Below, piece by piece: positions 28,483-37,161 of a stretch of 64,000 nt of DNA. The position numbers and the translations under genes were made by a program. How positions within the stretch are numbered: the first letter of the stretch is position 1; the number at the start of each line of letters is the position of its first letter. The notes under the pieces were generated by a model, which saw only the letters and a program-made list of their open reading frames with translations, was not told the origin of the DNA and searched no databases. The stretch comes from Streptomonospora mangrovi (GTDB lineage: Bacteria; Actinomycetota; Actinomycetes; Streptosporangiales; Streptosporangiaceae), in contig NZ_JAJAQC010000015.1 of NCBI RefSeq assembly GCF_027604915.1, forward strand, positions 82,843 through 146,842, read 5' to 3'.

Positions 28483-30990
28483 TTACCGGAGGGACCTGTG
28501 GCCCGCTCGCGCCGCAGCGGTAGCGCGAAGCGGTGGGACGGAGGTGAGGCGCTCCACGAATTCTCGCAGTTGCCTTCCGGGCCGCTCACCGATTTCTTTG
28601 AGGTTCTGGGCCAGGCGCTGGTAAGCCCGGTGGGCGGCGTCGGTGTCACCCGTTTCGGCGTGGACCTCGATCAGGTACCGGTGCACGACCTCGTTATAGG
28701 GGTCGATAGTACAGGCCCGCTCGAACCACTCCGCCTTCGCTTCACCCTGGTGAGCGTGGGCAAGTTTCACACACAATTGGGCAGCGGCGGTGCGGCACCT
28801 CTGGCGCTCACATTCCACCCACGTCTCCGAAATATCCGAAAGCAATTCATGAGCGTAGTGGGAAACGGCGTTTTCTCGCTGAGACAGCGCTGTGCGGCCG
28901 GTGGAGTTATTCGCGGCGGTCGCCGCGTCGTTGAAGTCCCACAGGTCCGCGCTGAAGAGGCCGGGTTGGAGCCGGTAGCGGCCGGCGTGGAACTCGATGA
29001 CGGGCAGGTCGGGGCTCTCCAGAGCACTGCGGATGGCGGCGCGGGCGCTGCTGAGGGCGTTGTTGCGGGCCGCGCGGGCTTGGGCGGGGCGGGCCTCGGG
29101 CGCGAGGAGTTCGGCGATCTCCTCACCGGTGGCCCCGGAGGGCCGGATGGCCAGCAACGCCAGCAGGCTGCGGGCCGAGGACCGCATCTGCTCGGCGACG
29201 TCGAGGCCGTCGGCCTGGACGCCAAGGCGCGGCGCGAACAGTCGCAGCCGCACCCGGCCTCCGGACGCCTCAACTGCGGCTTCCTGCCCGGTTTCGACTT
29301 CACCAGCGGCTTCGGCCCCGGCGGCAGAGGCGTTCGCGGCACCTGCCTCGGGTGGGACGGACAGCGTGTCCTGCGCCGGAAGTTCGGGGGCGGGCGGAGG
29401 GCTGTTGTCGGCGCTGATGCCGCGGGCCACCTCCCGCACCGCCCCCTCGGCGTCGGTGATGCGCAGCAGGGCGACCTCGGCGTGCACGTGCACACCACGC
29501 CCCAGGTCGCCCAGGGCGACGACGGTGGGCTTGGGGTCCAGACCGCTGGCGAGCACGGCGTGCAGCCGGTCGCGGTCCTCGTCGGGTCCCGGTGCTTCCA
29601 CTACGACGGTCGGAGGAGGCAGGGCGTCTCCGGGCGAGGGACGGTCGGCGTCGCGATGGGCGGCGATAATGCGTGCCTCTGCCCGCACCAGCGCCGCCTG
29701 GAGGCTAGGGGTCACCGTTGCGCCGACAGGGCGGGCATGGTCGGCGATACCGAGTGCAGAGAGAACAGCGCGGGTCGTGATCACGTTGCCCGGTGCCTCG
29801 GCTGCGAGCCGTGTGATGAGTTCGGTGAGCAGGTCGGCGGCGGCAGGCCCGGTGATGCTGACGCCGGCAGAGGCGTTGACCGCTGCGTCGGGCGTCAGGC
29901 GAAGTGAGTCGCCGTTGGGCGGCGGTGGCGGTGCATTGTGGCCGGTGTTCTCGCTTTCCTTTTCCTTGGGGAGGGCGCCGTCCTCGGGCTCGCTGCTGGC
30001 CTTCGGCGTCTTCTCCTCGACGGCGTTGCGGGTGGGGCGCCGTGTGCGCCGTCCCAGGGTGTAGCCGCCCAGGAGGCCGGCGGCCAGGGCTGTGCCCACG
30101 GCCGTGGTGGTCGCGGCGGGGTCGGTGGCGGCTGCCAGGGCGGCGTGGTTCTCAGCGGCAGGCTGCTCGGCCTGGGGCGCGGGAGGTTTGCGCCTGTCAG
30201 GCGTGGGTGCCTGGAGTGACGCCGAGGGGGGACGGAGCCGGTAGTCGACCTCGACGCGGCGCATGGCGGCGTAGTCCTGGACTCCGTTTGCGGGCGCGGC
30301 GGGGCCGTGGCCTTCGGCGGTGATGGTGAAGCCTTCGCCCACCGCCTTTTGGAGGTAGGAGGCTGCGGCCTGGGCGCGGCGCTGGGACAGGTCGGCGTTG
30401 TGGGCCGCTGGTCCGGTGGGGTCGGTGTGGCCGGTGACGGTGATCGCGGACCCGGGTTCGCCGTAGGCGCTGATGAGTTCGGCGGTGGAGGCCAAGGCTG
30501 CGCGCATGTCGGGGGTCAGGTGCGGGGAGTCCACGGCGAAGCCCTCAACGGATCGGTGGCGCTCGATCAGGTCGGCCGGGCCGTGGGCGTCGGTGGAAGC
30601 GGTGGCATCGGACTGGTTCTGAGGCAGCGCCGGTGCGGGGGCTGTCGCCTCGTCGGTCGCCGCGTGGGCGGTGGGGCTGGCGGCGAGCGCGGCGAGGAGA
30701 GCGGCGACCAGTCGGGCCACCGCCAGGCGCGGGGTCTGTCCGCGGGCGAGGCGCAGGAGGTCGGCCAGGGTGGCGGCGGCGTAGGCGGCCCAGGCAAGGG
30801 CGACCACGGCCGCCAGCCCGCTCAGCACCACAGAGGTGGGCAGAGTGAACGCGCGCAGGTGCATCAGCACCTCCGCCCAACTGACATGCGCACCGGTCGC
30901 CGGCAGCCCCAGGAAGGCCACCGCCGGCGGGGCCGCGAAGAGGAAGAGCACGCCGGCGGCACCGGCGGCGGCATCGGCTCGTGAGGACAT
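28483..30990 (-). CDS. Membrane protein joining an OmpA-like domain to a BTAD-type regulator
   Basis: 835 residues from ATG 30990. Hydrophobic segments lie at about 12-30, 53-75 and 89-110. An OmpA/peptidoglycan-binding-like domain spans about 150-252 (SAITVTGHTDPTGPAAHNAD, LSQRRAQAAASYL). One more membrane helix is at about 296-312 (AVGTALAAGLLGGYTLGRR). The cytoplasmic part has a degenerate ATPase-like region, then a winged helix (EQMRSSARSLLALLAIRPSG) and a bacterial transcriptional activator domain (WFERACTIDPYNEVVHRYLI, then ETGDTDAAHRAYQRLAQNLK). LysM-BTAD proteins are known near actinobacterial Tad loci; here OmpA takes the place of LysM. It could sense the cell wall and regulate pilus genes. 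It ends the pilus operon. Confidence 0.82.
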   Translation of the reverse strand: MSSRADAAAGAAGVLFLFAAPPAVAFLGLPATGAHVSWAEVLMHLRAFTLPTSVVLSGLAAVVALAWAAYAAATLADLLRLARGQTPRLAVARLVAALLAALAASPTAHAATDEATAPAPALPQNQSDATASTDAHGPADLIERHRSVEGFAVDSPHLTPDMRAALASTAELISAYGEPGSAITVTGHTDPTGPAAHNADLSQRRAQAAASYLQKAVGEGFTITAEGHGPAAPANGVQDYAAMRRVEVDYRLRPPSASLQAPTPDRRKPPAPQAEQPAAENHAALAAATDPAATTTAVGTALAAGLLGGYTLGRRTRRPTRNAVEEKTPKASSEPEDGALPKEKESENTGHNAPPPPPNGDSLRLTPDAAVNASAGVSITGPAAADLLTELITRLAAEAPGNVITTRAVLSALGIADHARPVGATVTPSLQAALVRAEARIIAAHRDADRPSPGDALPPPTVVVEAPGPDEDRDRLHAVLASGLDPKPTVVALGDLGRGVHVHAEVALLRITDAEGAVREVARGISADNSPPPAPELPAQDTLSVPPEAGAANASAAGAEAAGEVETGQEAAVEASGGRVRLRLFAPRLGVQADGLDVAEQMRSSARSLLALLAIRPSGATGEEIAELLAPEARPAQARAARNNALSSARAAIRSALESPDLPVIEFHAGRYRLQPGLFSADLWDFNDAATAANNSTGRTALSQRENAVSHYAHELLSDISETWVECERQRCRTAAAQLCVKLAHAHQGEAKAEWFERACTIDPYNEVVHRYLIEVHAETGDTDAAHRAYQRLAQNLKEIGERPGRQLREFVERLTSVPPLRATAAARAGHRSLR

Positions 30991-31013
30991 GGCGGCGGCC
31001 TCCGCGCGTTCGG

Positions 31014-31415
31014 TCAGTTCTGGAGTGCGTCGGCGCTGGCGCGGGCCTGGGCGATGCCCTCGCCCAGGGGCAGGACGCGGGTGGTGTAGGGGACTTCGGC
31101 GACCACGCTCACCCGCTGGCCTTCGACATGAACGCTTCCCTGTGCCCCGGCCGCCTTGAGGTAGGCGCGGGCCTGCTCGCGGGCGGCACCGGCGTCCAGG
31201 CGGATGCGGCCGGTCTGGGCCAGGTGGGCGGTGTCGAGTTCGCGGGCTCCGGCGCGGGCGGCCTCGTGGGCCAGCGTGGTCGCCCGGGTCTTGTCGAGGA
31301 GCATGCGTCCGCCGTCGACCACTAGGCCGAAGCACGCGCCGATGGCCGTGGCCAGGACCACGACCAGGACCAGCACCCGCCCTTCGTCGCCGCCCTGGCG
31401 TCGGGGCGGCCTCAT
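31014..31415 (-). CDS. TadG-like pilus assembly protein
   Basis: A 133-residue protein with one N-terminal membrane helix preceded by a basic, glycine-containing segment (RRQGGDEGRVLVLVVVLATA), like TadE/TadG pseudopilins. The outer part (DGGRMLLDKTRATTLAHEAA, VHVEGQRVSVVAEVPYTT) is a small alpha/beta domain. In Tad systems these minor pilins help assemble Flp pili. The ATG overlaps the stop of the preceding gene by four bases. Confidence 0.8.
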   Translation of the reverse strand: MRPPRRQGGDEGRVLVLVVVLATAIGACFGLVVDGGRMLLDKTRATTLAHEAARAGARELDTAHLAQTGRIRLDAGAAREQARAYLKAAGAQGSVHVEGQRVSVVAEVPYTTRVLPLGEGIAQARASADALQN

Positions 31416-31840
31416 GAAGTCGCCTCGGTATCGCGGTAGGGGTCGATGGGGGCGCTTGCCTGCCCGCGCACCATGGTGTGGCCGGGCAGGCCCAGCGGAG
31501 CGAGGTCGCCCAGGGCGATACGGCAGCCCACCTGCGCGTGCACCGACTGACGACGCTCGGGGCCAAGGGTTTGGAGGTACACCGTGTGCTCCTCGCAGGA
31601 CAGGCCCGCGTGGGCCAGGGCGGCTTTGGCCTGGTGCCGGGCGGCGTTGCGGGCGTGGGCGGGGTCGGTGTGCAGGGAGGCCGCTCGGGCGGCGCTGTGG
31701 GCTGCGGCCGTGGCCTTCAACGCGGCGTCGGCGTAGCGGGCTCCGGCCACCATCAGCAGCGCCGCCAGCAGCAGGACGGGCGCGGCCAGCATCAACTCCA
31801 CCGCCGCGCTGCCCTGCTCATGACTCCGCCGGCGGCTCAC
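31412..31840 (-). CDS. TadE-like minor pilin
   Basis: 142 residues from GTG 31840, which has GGAGG four bases upstream. The N-terminus SHEQGSAAVELMLAAPVLLL is the classic TadE signature, with the Glu at +5 of the presumed processed form. The rest is a small extracellular domain with two cysteines (SCEEHTVYL, VGCRIALG) that could form a disulfide. It is coupled to both neighbours by four-base overlaps. A prepilin peptidase gene is not seen in this window. Confidence 0.83.
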   Translation of the reverse strand: MSRRRSHEQGSAAVELMLAAPVLLLAALLMVAGARYADAALKATAAAHSAARAASLHTDPAHARNAARHQAKAALAHAGLSCEEHTVYLQTLGPERRQSVHAQVGCRIALGDLAPLGLPGHTMVRGQASAPIDPYRDTEATS

Positions 31841-32211
31841 GGTGCCTCCAGGCGTTCGACGGGGCCGCGGCGTACAGCGCCAACGCTGGGCTGCCAACCG
31901 GGGACCAGGCTGGGGACCACCGCCTCCACGCGGGCGGTGGCCCGGCCGGTGGCCCGTTCGACATGCAGCCGGGGCTGCGTGAGCAGCGCACCACCGAGCT
32001 GGTCCAACGCCTGCGCCCCGGCCGCATGGCCGTCGGCGGCGGTGGCCTCGTAGGCGCGGGCGGCGGAGACAGCCTGGTGGGCCACCGCGTCCGCGCGCTG
32101 CTGGGCGTGCGCCCACAGCCCGAGCTGGAGCACCGCAGCGATCATGGTGAACGCCAGGGGCAGTGCCAGCACCAGTTCGGTGGAACCCCGGTCACTCAAC
32201 GGGTACTTCAC
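31837..32211 (-). CDS. TadE-like minor pilin
   Basis: A 124-residue pseudopilin: MKYPLSDRGSTELVLALPLA, then AFTMIAAVLQLGLWAHAQQR. It has the G-S-T-E-L motif of type IVb prepilins followed by a hydrophobic helix and a helical outer domain. The C-terminus overlaps the following TadE-like gene, and the start overlaps the stop of the 69-residue pilin-like gene, both by four bases. Confidence 0.83.
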   Translation of the reverse strand: MKYPLSDRGSTELVLALPLAFTMIAAVLQLGLWAHAQQRADAVAHQAVSAARAYEATAADGHAAGAQALDQLGGALLTQPRLHVERATGRATARVEAVVPSLVPGWQPSVGAVRRGPVERLEAP

Positions 32212-32417
32212 TTGGTGATGCCCAGGTCGATGTCGCGGGCGGCTTGGGCGAAGGTGTCGGTGAGGATCGGGCCGACCACGGCGGTGATGGCGACCACGAT
32301 GGTGATGCCGATGACGATCTCGGTGGTGTAGGAACCCCGGTCGCCACGAAGCGCGGCATGGCGCGCGCGGAGCGTGGCGGCGAGTCGGCGGGCGAGCACG
32401 GTTCGGGTCCTCCTCAA
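32208..32417 (-). CDS. Flp-pilin-like small protein (69 aa)
   Basis: A short protein with a basic lead of about 27 residues, then DRGSYTTEIVIGITIVVAIT, the cleavage-type G-x-x-T-E motif and hydrophobic helix of type IVb pilins. It ends LTDTFAQAARDIDLGITK. Size and position at the 5' side of the TadE-like genes suggest it is the major Flp pilin of this locus. The basic lead would be removed by a prepilin peptidase. Confidence 0.8.
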   Translation of the reverse strand: MRRTRTVLARRLAATLRARHAALRGDRGSYTTEIVIGITIVVAITAVVGPILTDTFAQAARDIDLGITK

Positions 32418-32429
32418 GGACGGGCGCGG

Positions 32430-33305
32430 TCAGAAGCCGGTGACGACGTGGACGAGTGCGGGATAGCCGATCAGCACCATGAACCCCAGGACCAGGACGG
32501 TCACTGGCAGCGTCATGCGTTCGGTTTGAGCGGCGGCGCGGGCCTCGGCCTCGGCCAGTTCGGCGACGCGCAGGGCCTGGGCCTTGGCCGTCAACGAGGC
32601 GCGGACGCGGGCGCCGTCGGTCCCGGCCAGGTGCAGGGACGCCGCCAGTTCACCCAGCTCGCTGACGCCGGTGCGGTCGGCCAGGTCGCTCAGGGCGCTC
32701 CAGGCGGGTTGGCGCCTGAGTGCGGCGGCGTGCAGCGCGGTGCGGATCTGCTCGGGCGCCCAGCCGTGGCCGTGGCGGGCGGCCTGGGCGAGGGCTCCGG
32801 CCACACCGGCGCCGCCCGCAAGAGCGATCACCGCCAGGTCTGCCAGCAGGCAGGCGGCCGAGCGCAACTGGGCGCGGCGGGCGCGCGCCTGGGAGCGCAG
32901 GGCCAGGTCGGGCGCCATCCAGCAGGAGGCCGCGCACGCCGCCGCAGCAACCAGCGTCAGCGGCGAGGCGGGCCGCCCGGTGGCCAGGGTCGCGGCGATC
33001 ACGAACACGGCCAGCGCCGAGGCCGCCGCAGCGGCGCACGCCTTCTCCGCCAGGTACTGCTCGGGCGCGGTACCGGTGACCGCCAAATCCGCGCGCACCC
33101 GCCGCGAAGGCAGCCCGGCTCGCCCCACGACCTTGGCACCGGAGCGTCCCAAGCGCGCGGCCGGACGCGCCTTCGCCGCAGAGGGCGGTGCAGCAGCGGG
33201 AAGAGCGAGCAGGTCGGCCAGCGAGGGGCGGCGCGCGGCGCGGGCAAGCATCCACAGCCCGGCGCCGGCCGCTGCCCCGGCCACTCCGGCGACCAGAACG
33301 CTCAC
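32430..33305 (-). CDS. tadC: TadC-like inner-membrane platform protein
   Basis: A 291-residue type II secretion F-domain protein, started at GTG 33305 because it overlaps the stop of the preceding tadB-like gene (GTGA). Hydrophobic segments occur near the N-terminus (SVLVAGVAGAAAGAGLWML), at about 110-150 (the ASALAVFVIAATLATG region) and at the C-terminus (LPVTVLVLGFMVLIGYPALV). The F domain lies in between (LADRTGVSELGELAASLHLA). Together with TadB it forms the membrane platform for Flp pilus assembly. Confidence 0.85.
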   Translation of the reverse strand: MSVLVAGVAGAAAGAGLWMLARAARRPSLADLLALPAAAPPSAAKARPAARLGRSGAKVVGRAGLPSRRVRADLAVTGTAPEQYLAEKACAAAAASALAVFVIAATLATGRPASPLTLVAAAACAASCWMAPDLALRSQARARRAQLRSAACLLADLAVIALAGGAGVAGALAQAARHGHGWAPEQIRTALHAAALRRQPAWSALSDLADRTGVSELGELAASLHLAGTDGARVRASLTAKAQALRVAELAEAEARAAAQTERMTLPVTVLVLGFMVLIGYPALVHVVTGF

Positions 33306-34144
33306 CGCGCACGTCCCAGCAGGCGCACGGCCGCCACCGGCGCGGCCAGACGCCCCAGCCAGACGAACGCCCCCGCCCACATCGCGCCGACGAGGGCGAG
33401 CACGAGCTGGCCGGTGGCAGTGTCCAGCGGCTCCAGGTAGGTGCGGTTGAACGCCACCATCGCCGCCACCATGCCCAGTGTCATCGCGGCGATGATGCGC
33501 ACCGAGGAGCGCACCCTCGCGCGCCCGGCCGAGGTGCGCACCAGCAGGCTCGCCCGGTCGCGCGAGGACTCGGCCAAACGGCCCAGCAGGGCGCCCAGGT
33601 CGGAGGCGTGCCGGCCTTCGGCCGAGGACAGGGCCACGGCGACCAGGTCGGCGGTGGGGTTGTCGACGCGCTCGGCGAAGGAGCGCATCGCCGCCTCCAT
33701 TGGGACTCCCGTGTGGAGGCTGCGCGCCAGTTCGGCCACCTCGGGACGGATCGGCGCGGGGGCCACCGGCGCGGTGGCGGTGATGGCCTGGACCAGCCCG
33801 GCTGAGCCGGCCATCAGGTCGCGCAGTTGACTCGCCCAGGCGGCTACAGCCTCAGCCCGCTTCGCCTCCTGCGCGCTGGCCCGGTCGGGACCCAGCAGCC
33901 GGGGCAGCCACCATGCCGCAGCAGCGGCCAGCACCGCCCCCACCGGCCACCCCGTGGCCAGCCCCACGAGAACCCCCGTGACCACCGCTCCCACCCCGCG
34001 CGCCGGTACCTGGCTGGTGCGCACGCGCGCCACCACGGTCCGCAGGTCGATGCGCCGAAGGCGGGCCGCATAGGCGCAGCAGACCAGCCCGGCGCCCGCC
34101 AGACCGCCGGCAGCGGCGGCCACCAGGAGAACGTGGGCGTTCAC
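33302..34144 (-). CDS. tadB: TadB-like inner-membrane platform protein
   Basis: A 280-residue protein with an N-terminal membrane helix (LLVAAAAGGLAGAGLVCC), a second pair at about 52-75 (AVVTGVLVGLATGWPVGAVL), a type II secretion F domain (SQLRDLMAGSAGLVQAITAT, and SLHTGVPMEAAMRSFAERV) and two C-terminal helices. Four-base overlaps link it to the ATPase gene upstream and the TadC gene downstream. Confidence 0.86.
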   Translation of the reverse strand: MNAHVLLVAAAAGGLAGAGLVCCAYAARLRRIDLRTVVARVRTSQVPARGVGAVVTGVLVGLATGWPVGAVLAAAAAWWLPRLLGPDRASAQEAKRAEAVAAWASQLRDLMAGSAGLVQAITATAPVAPAPIRPEVAELARSLHTGVPMEAAMRSFAERVDNPTADLVAVALSSAEGRHASDLGALLGRLAESSRDRASLLVRTSAGRARVRSSVRIIAAMTLGMVAAMVAFNRTYLEPLDTATGQLVLALVGAMWAGAFVWLGRLAAPVAAVRLLGRAR

Positions 34145-35502
34145 CAGGCACCTCCCGCCGAGAACGCGGCGGCCGCGTCGAATCCGTGGGCCGCGAGCAC
34201 GTCGGCCCGCTCGCTGCTGGGCGCCACCAGCAGGCGCCCCGCCCCCTGGGGGCGGGGGCGGTGGTAGACCTCGTTGGAGACCACGTGGACTCCCTCCGCG
34301 CCCAGCACCTCGCGGATGCTGGACACCCAGCGCCGTCCGCGCGGGTCGACCGCGATGGGGGCCACCAGGTGCACCGCTGAGGCCGCCAGCAGGTTGGCGG
34401 CTTCCAGGCTGAGGCGCTCGGGCGCCTGGGCCGTGTAGGCGGCGATCTTGGTGAACACCTGGGCCGAGCTGCCGGCGTGGATGGTGGCCATCGACCCGTC
34501 AGTGCCCATCGACATCGCGTTGAGCAGGGCGATGGTCTCCGGCCCGCGCGTCTCTCCCACGATCACCCGGTCGGGGGACAGACGCAGCGCGTGGCGCACC
34601 AGCTCGGCGAGCGTGACCTCCCCGACACCCTCGACGTTGGCCGGGCGCGCCTGCAACACCACGCAGTCGCAGCGCGCTTCCAAGCTGCGGTCCAGGTTCA
34701 GCTCCAGGCTGTCCTCGACCGTGACCACGCGCTCCCACGGAGCCACCGCCGCCACGGCCAGCGCGCGCAGCAGCGTGGTCTTACCGGCTCCGGTGGCGCC
34801 GGAGATCAGCAGGTTCATCCGGGCTGAGGCCGCCGCCTCCAGCAGCCCGCGCGCCAGCCCGTCGAGCATGTCCGACGATTGGAGGGCGTTCAGGTCCAGC
34901 GCGTGGCGGGAGTGGCGGCGGATGGCCACCGACACCCGCCGGGACACCTCCATTACCGCCGACAGCCGCGACCCGTCGGGCAGTTCCATCGACAACAGCG
35001 GACTGGAGGCGTCGAAGCGCCGCTCGCCCGAAGGCGAGGAAGCGGCGATGCGCCGCACCAGTGCGGCCAGCTCGGCGTCGTCGGCGGCCACCGGCGGGCG
35101 CGGTTCGCGGCGCCCGCCGCCGAAATCCACAATCACCTTCTCGCCGGTGATGAGGATGTTGTGCACCCCGGGCTCGGCCAGTAGCGGCTCCAGTCCGCCC
35201 ATTCCGCAGATCCGGGCCACCGCCAGCGTGCGCACCTGCTGCTCCTGGGCCGCATCCAGCGGTGCGCGCCCCTGGGCCAGGGCGTCAGCGGCCATGGCGT
35301 CCAACACCTCGTCAACCACTGAGGCCACGCGTCGCCGGGCCTCCTCACCACCGACCGCACCCGCCTCAAGCCTGCCTTCGGCAAGCAGCCGGGAGGTCAC
35401 CCGCTCCGCGACCGCCCGCGCCACCGCCCGCGCCACCGCCTCGACGGGTGTCGGCGAAGGGGCGGGCGGGGTCTCCACGGAGGGGTGGGGGATGAGCGTC
35501 AT
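34141..35502 (-). CDS. tadA: TadA/CpaF pilus assembly ATPase
   Basis: A 453-residue secretion ATPase. An N-terminal helical domain (about 20-110) precedes the RecA-like core with Walker A SGATGAGKTTLL (about 234-245), an Asp box, Walker B DRVIVGETRGPE (about 315) and the His box GSMATIHAGS. It powers assembly of Flp pili. Its GC-rich codon use and four-base overlaps are like the rest of the operon. Confidence 0.94.
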   Translation of the reverse strand: MTLIPHPSVETPPAPSPTPVEAVARAVARAVAERVTSRLLAEGRLEAGAVGGEEARRRVASVVDEVLDAMAADALAQGRAPLDAAQEQQVRTLAVARICGMGGLEPLLAEPGVHNILITGEKVIVDFGGGRREPRPPVAADDAELAALVRRIAASSPSGERRFDASSPLLSMELPDGSRLSAVMEVSRRVSVAIRRHSRHALDLNALQSSDMLDGLARGLLEAAASARMNLLISGATGAGKTTLLRALAVAAVAPWERVVTVEDSLELNLDRSLEARCDCVVLQARPANVEGVGEVTLAELVRHALRLSPDRVIVGETRGPETIALLNAMSMGTDGSMATIHAGSSAQVFTKIAAYTAQAPERLSLEAANLLAASAVHLVAPIAVDPRGRRWVSSIREVLGAEGVHVVSNEVYHRPRPQGAGRLLVAPSSERADVLAAHGFDAAAAFSAGGAW

Positions 35503-36443
35503 GCCGCCCTCCCCGCGCCGGCCCCGGCGCCGGTCACCGCCAAGGAACCGGTGCGCGGCGGAGGCGGAGCTGCGATCGCAGTTGGCTGCGGTTGATCGGG
35601 TGCCGGAGCCCTCACTTCGGGCGGAGCCGGACGAGCACCCGTGCCGGAGGGTGCGCGCCTGCCGTAGGCTTCCACGCGCTCGGCGAGGTCGCGAGCGGTG
35701 CGCATCAGCGCCAGCCCCTCCACCTCAGCCTCACCGCGCCGTTCACGCGCCCATTCCCGCAACCTCGTCCACACACCGCTGCCCGCCCGCACACCTTCAC
35801 CGCGGAGGAACGCCGCCCCCGCAGGGTCCTGGGGCAGCCGCGCCCACACAGGCGCCTGCGTCTGCTCGGCGACCTCGCGGTCGGCGAAGCGGCGCGGCCC
35901 TTCCATCAGAGCCACCCCCACCGGCACCCCGGCTTCCTCCAACGCCGAGACCACCGCTGATGAGGCGGCAAGGCGCGCCAGTTGCGCGGGGTCCTCGCGT
36001 ACCACCACCACGACCGCGTCCGAGCACAGCAGCAGCCGCGCCCCGGCCGAGCGCGGACTGATGCGCCCCACATCGACCACCGCAGCCCGCCCCGCCCTCA
36101 GCAGCCACGGATGCTGCGCCAACTCCTCCACCGCTGCGGTGCACTGATGCGGCGCCGAAGGCGCCGTCACCACATGGAGCCCGCCGGTCACCTCCTCGGC
36201 GTGCTCCAGCAGCGGGTTGTCTCCCGCCCCGTGGGCGGGGCGCGGGCGCCGACTGGCCGCCGCGAGCGTGCCCAAGCCCCGCTCACCGCCCCGCCGATGC
36301 CACAGCCGCATGTCCCCGCCCGAAGCGTCGGCCTCCACCATCACCGGCACACACAGCGGCGAAGGAGGCCAGCACATGGCCAGCGCCGCCGCCAGCGTGG
36401 TCACCCCCGGCGCCCCTGCCAGCGAGCACACTGAGACGATCAC
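35499..36443 (-). CDS. TadZ/CpaE-like MinD-family protein
   Basis: A 314-residue ParA/MinD-like protein. The P-loop position reads SLAGAPGVTTLAAAL: the lysine expected in the deviant Walker A (KGGxGKT) is missing. Later blocks VMVEADASGGDM and AAVVDVGRISPR correspond to switch regions. A Pro/Ala-rich tail follows about 265. In Tad systems TadZ places the assembly machine, often at a cell pole; ATP binding may be weak or absent here. Confidence 0.8.
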   Translation of the reverse strand: MIVSVCSLAGAPGVTTLAAALAMCWPPSPLCVPVMVEADASGGDMRLWHRRGGERGLGTLAAASRRPRPAHGAGDNPLLEHAEEVTGGLHVVTAPSAPHQCTAAVEELAQHPWLLRAGRAAVVDVGRISPRSAGARLLLCSDAVVVVVREDPAQLARLAASSAVVSALEEAGVPVGVALMEGPRRFADREVAEQTQAPVWARLPQDPAGAAFLRGEGVRAGSGVWTRLREWARERRGEAEVEGLALMRTARDLAERVEAYGRRAPSGTGARPAPPEVRAPAPDQPQPTAIAAPPPPRTGSLAVTGAGAGAGRAA

Positions 36444-37105
36444 CGGTCTCCCCCCTCCGCGCCTGCGGCGACCAGCACCATGCGCATCTCCTGGCGCGCG
36501 GCCGCACGCGCCACGGCCGCCGCCTCCTCCTCGGGCACCTCCAGGTGCACCAGCGACTCCTCACCCGCCGACGCCGCCTCCACCGAATGCACCCGGCCCG
36601 ACACCACGGGCTCTTCGGCTTCCGCAGCCTCCTCAGCGGAGGCTGCCGCGCCGGTCAGCACCACGGCGACCGGAGCCCCCATGCCGGCGCCTTCGGGCAC
36701 CGCCGCGTGAGGCAGCGACGCGGCCACCACCGCCCGCCCCTGTCCCGGCCAGGCCGCGGCGTCACTCAGCGCGCTGAGCGGGATCGGCGTGCCTTCCTTC
36801 AGCGGCACCGCGGCCCGCCGGCCCACGACCTCCTCGGCTCCGGTCCCCGGGAAGTCAGCCCCCGCCAACCCCGAAGTCTCGACCAGCCGCAGGTCGCCGG
36901 GCTCGATGACCGTGCCCACGGGCACATCGCGCGCCGCCACAGCGACCGGAGCGCGGTCTGTGGCCGCTGCCGTGGTGCCCACCGCCAGCAGCGCCCCCAG
37001 CGCCACCATCCCGACCCCGGCCGCCGCCCACTTCCGCTCCCGGCTCCGCGAAGCCGCGATTCCTCCGATCACCGGATGCCTGTCTCCGGTGGTGCTGGTG
37101 GGCAT
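36440..37105 (-). CDS. CpaB/RcpC-like SAF-domain protein
   Basis: A 221-residue protein started at ATG 37105 (MPTSTTGDRHPVIGG) with GAGGGG upstream. A single membrane helix (about 30-48) is followed by an SAF domain, PVAVAARDVPVGTVIEPGDL, and GRRAAVPLKEGTPIPLSALS. CpaB/RcpC proteins belong to the periplasmic part of Tad machines, and the SAF domain may bind peptidoglycan or sugars. It overlaps the TadZ-like gene by four bases. Confidence 0.82.
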   Translation of the reverse strand: MPTSTTGDRHPVIGGIAASRSRERKWAAAGVGMVALGALLAVGTTAAATDRAPVAVAARDVPVGTVIEPGDLRLVETSGLAGADFPGTGAEEVVGRRAAVPLKEGTPIPLSALSDAAAWPGQGRAVVAASLPHAAVPEGAGMGAPVAVVLTGAAASAEEAAEAEEPVVSGRVHSVEAASAGEESLVHLEVPEEEAAAVARAAARQEMRMVLVAAGAEGGDR

Positions 37106-37161
37106 ACTCCGTCCCCTCTTCTCCCGTTGCTTCTGTGCCGCCCGGCCGCCTGCTGCGGCCC

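Noticed and set aside
30991..31566. N-terminal extension of the BTAD protein frame
   Set aside because: The upstream in-frame part overlaps the TadG- and TadE-like genes and is Arg/Pro-rich; ATG 30990 begins a proper membrane protein.
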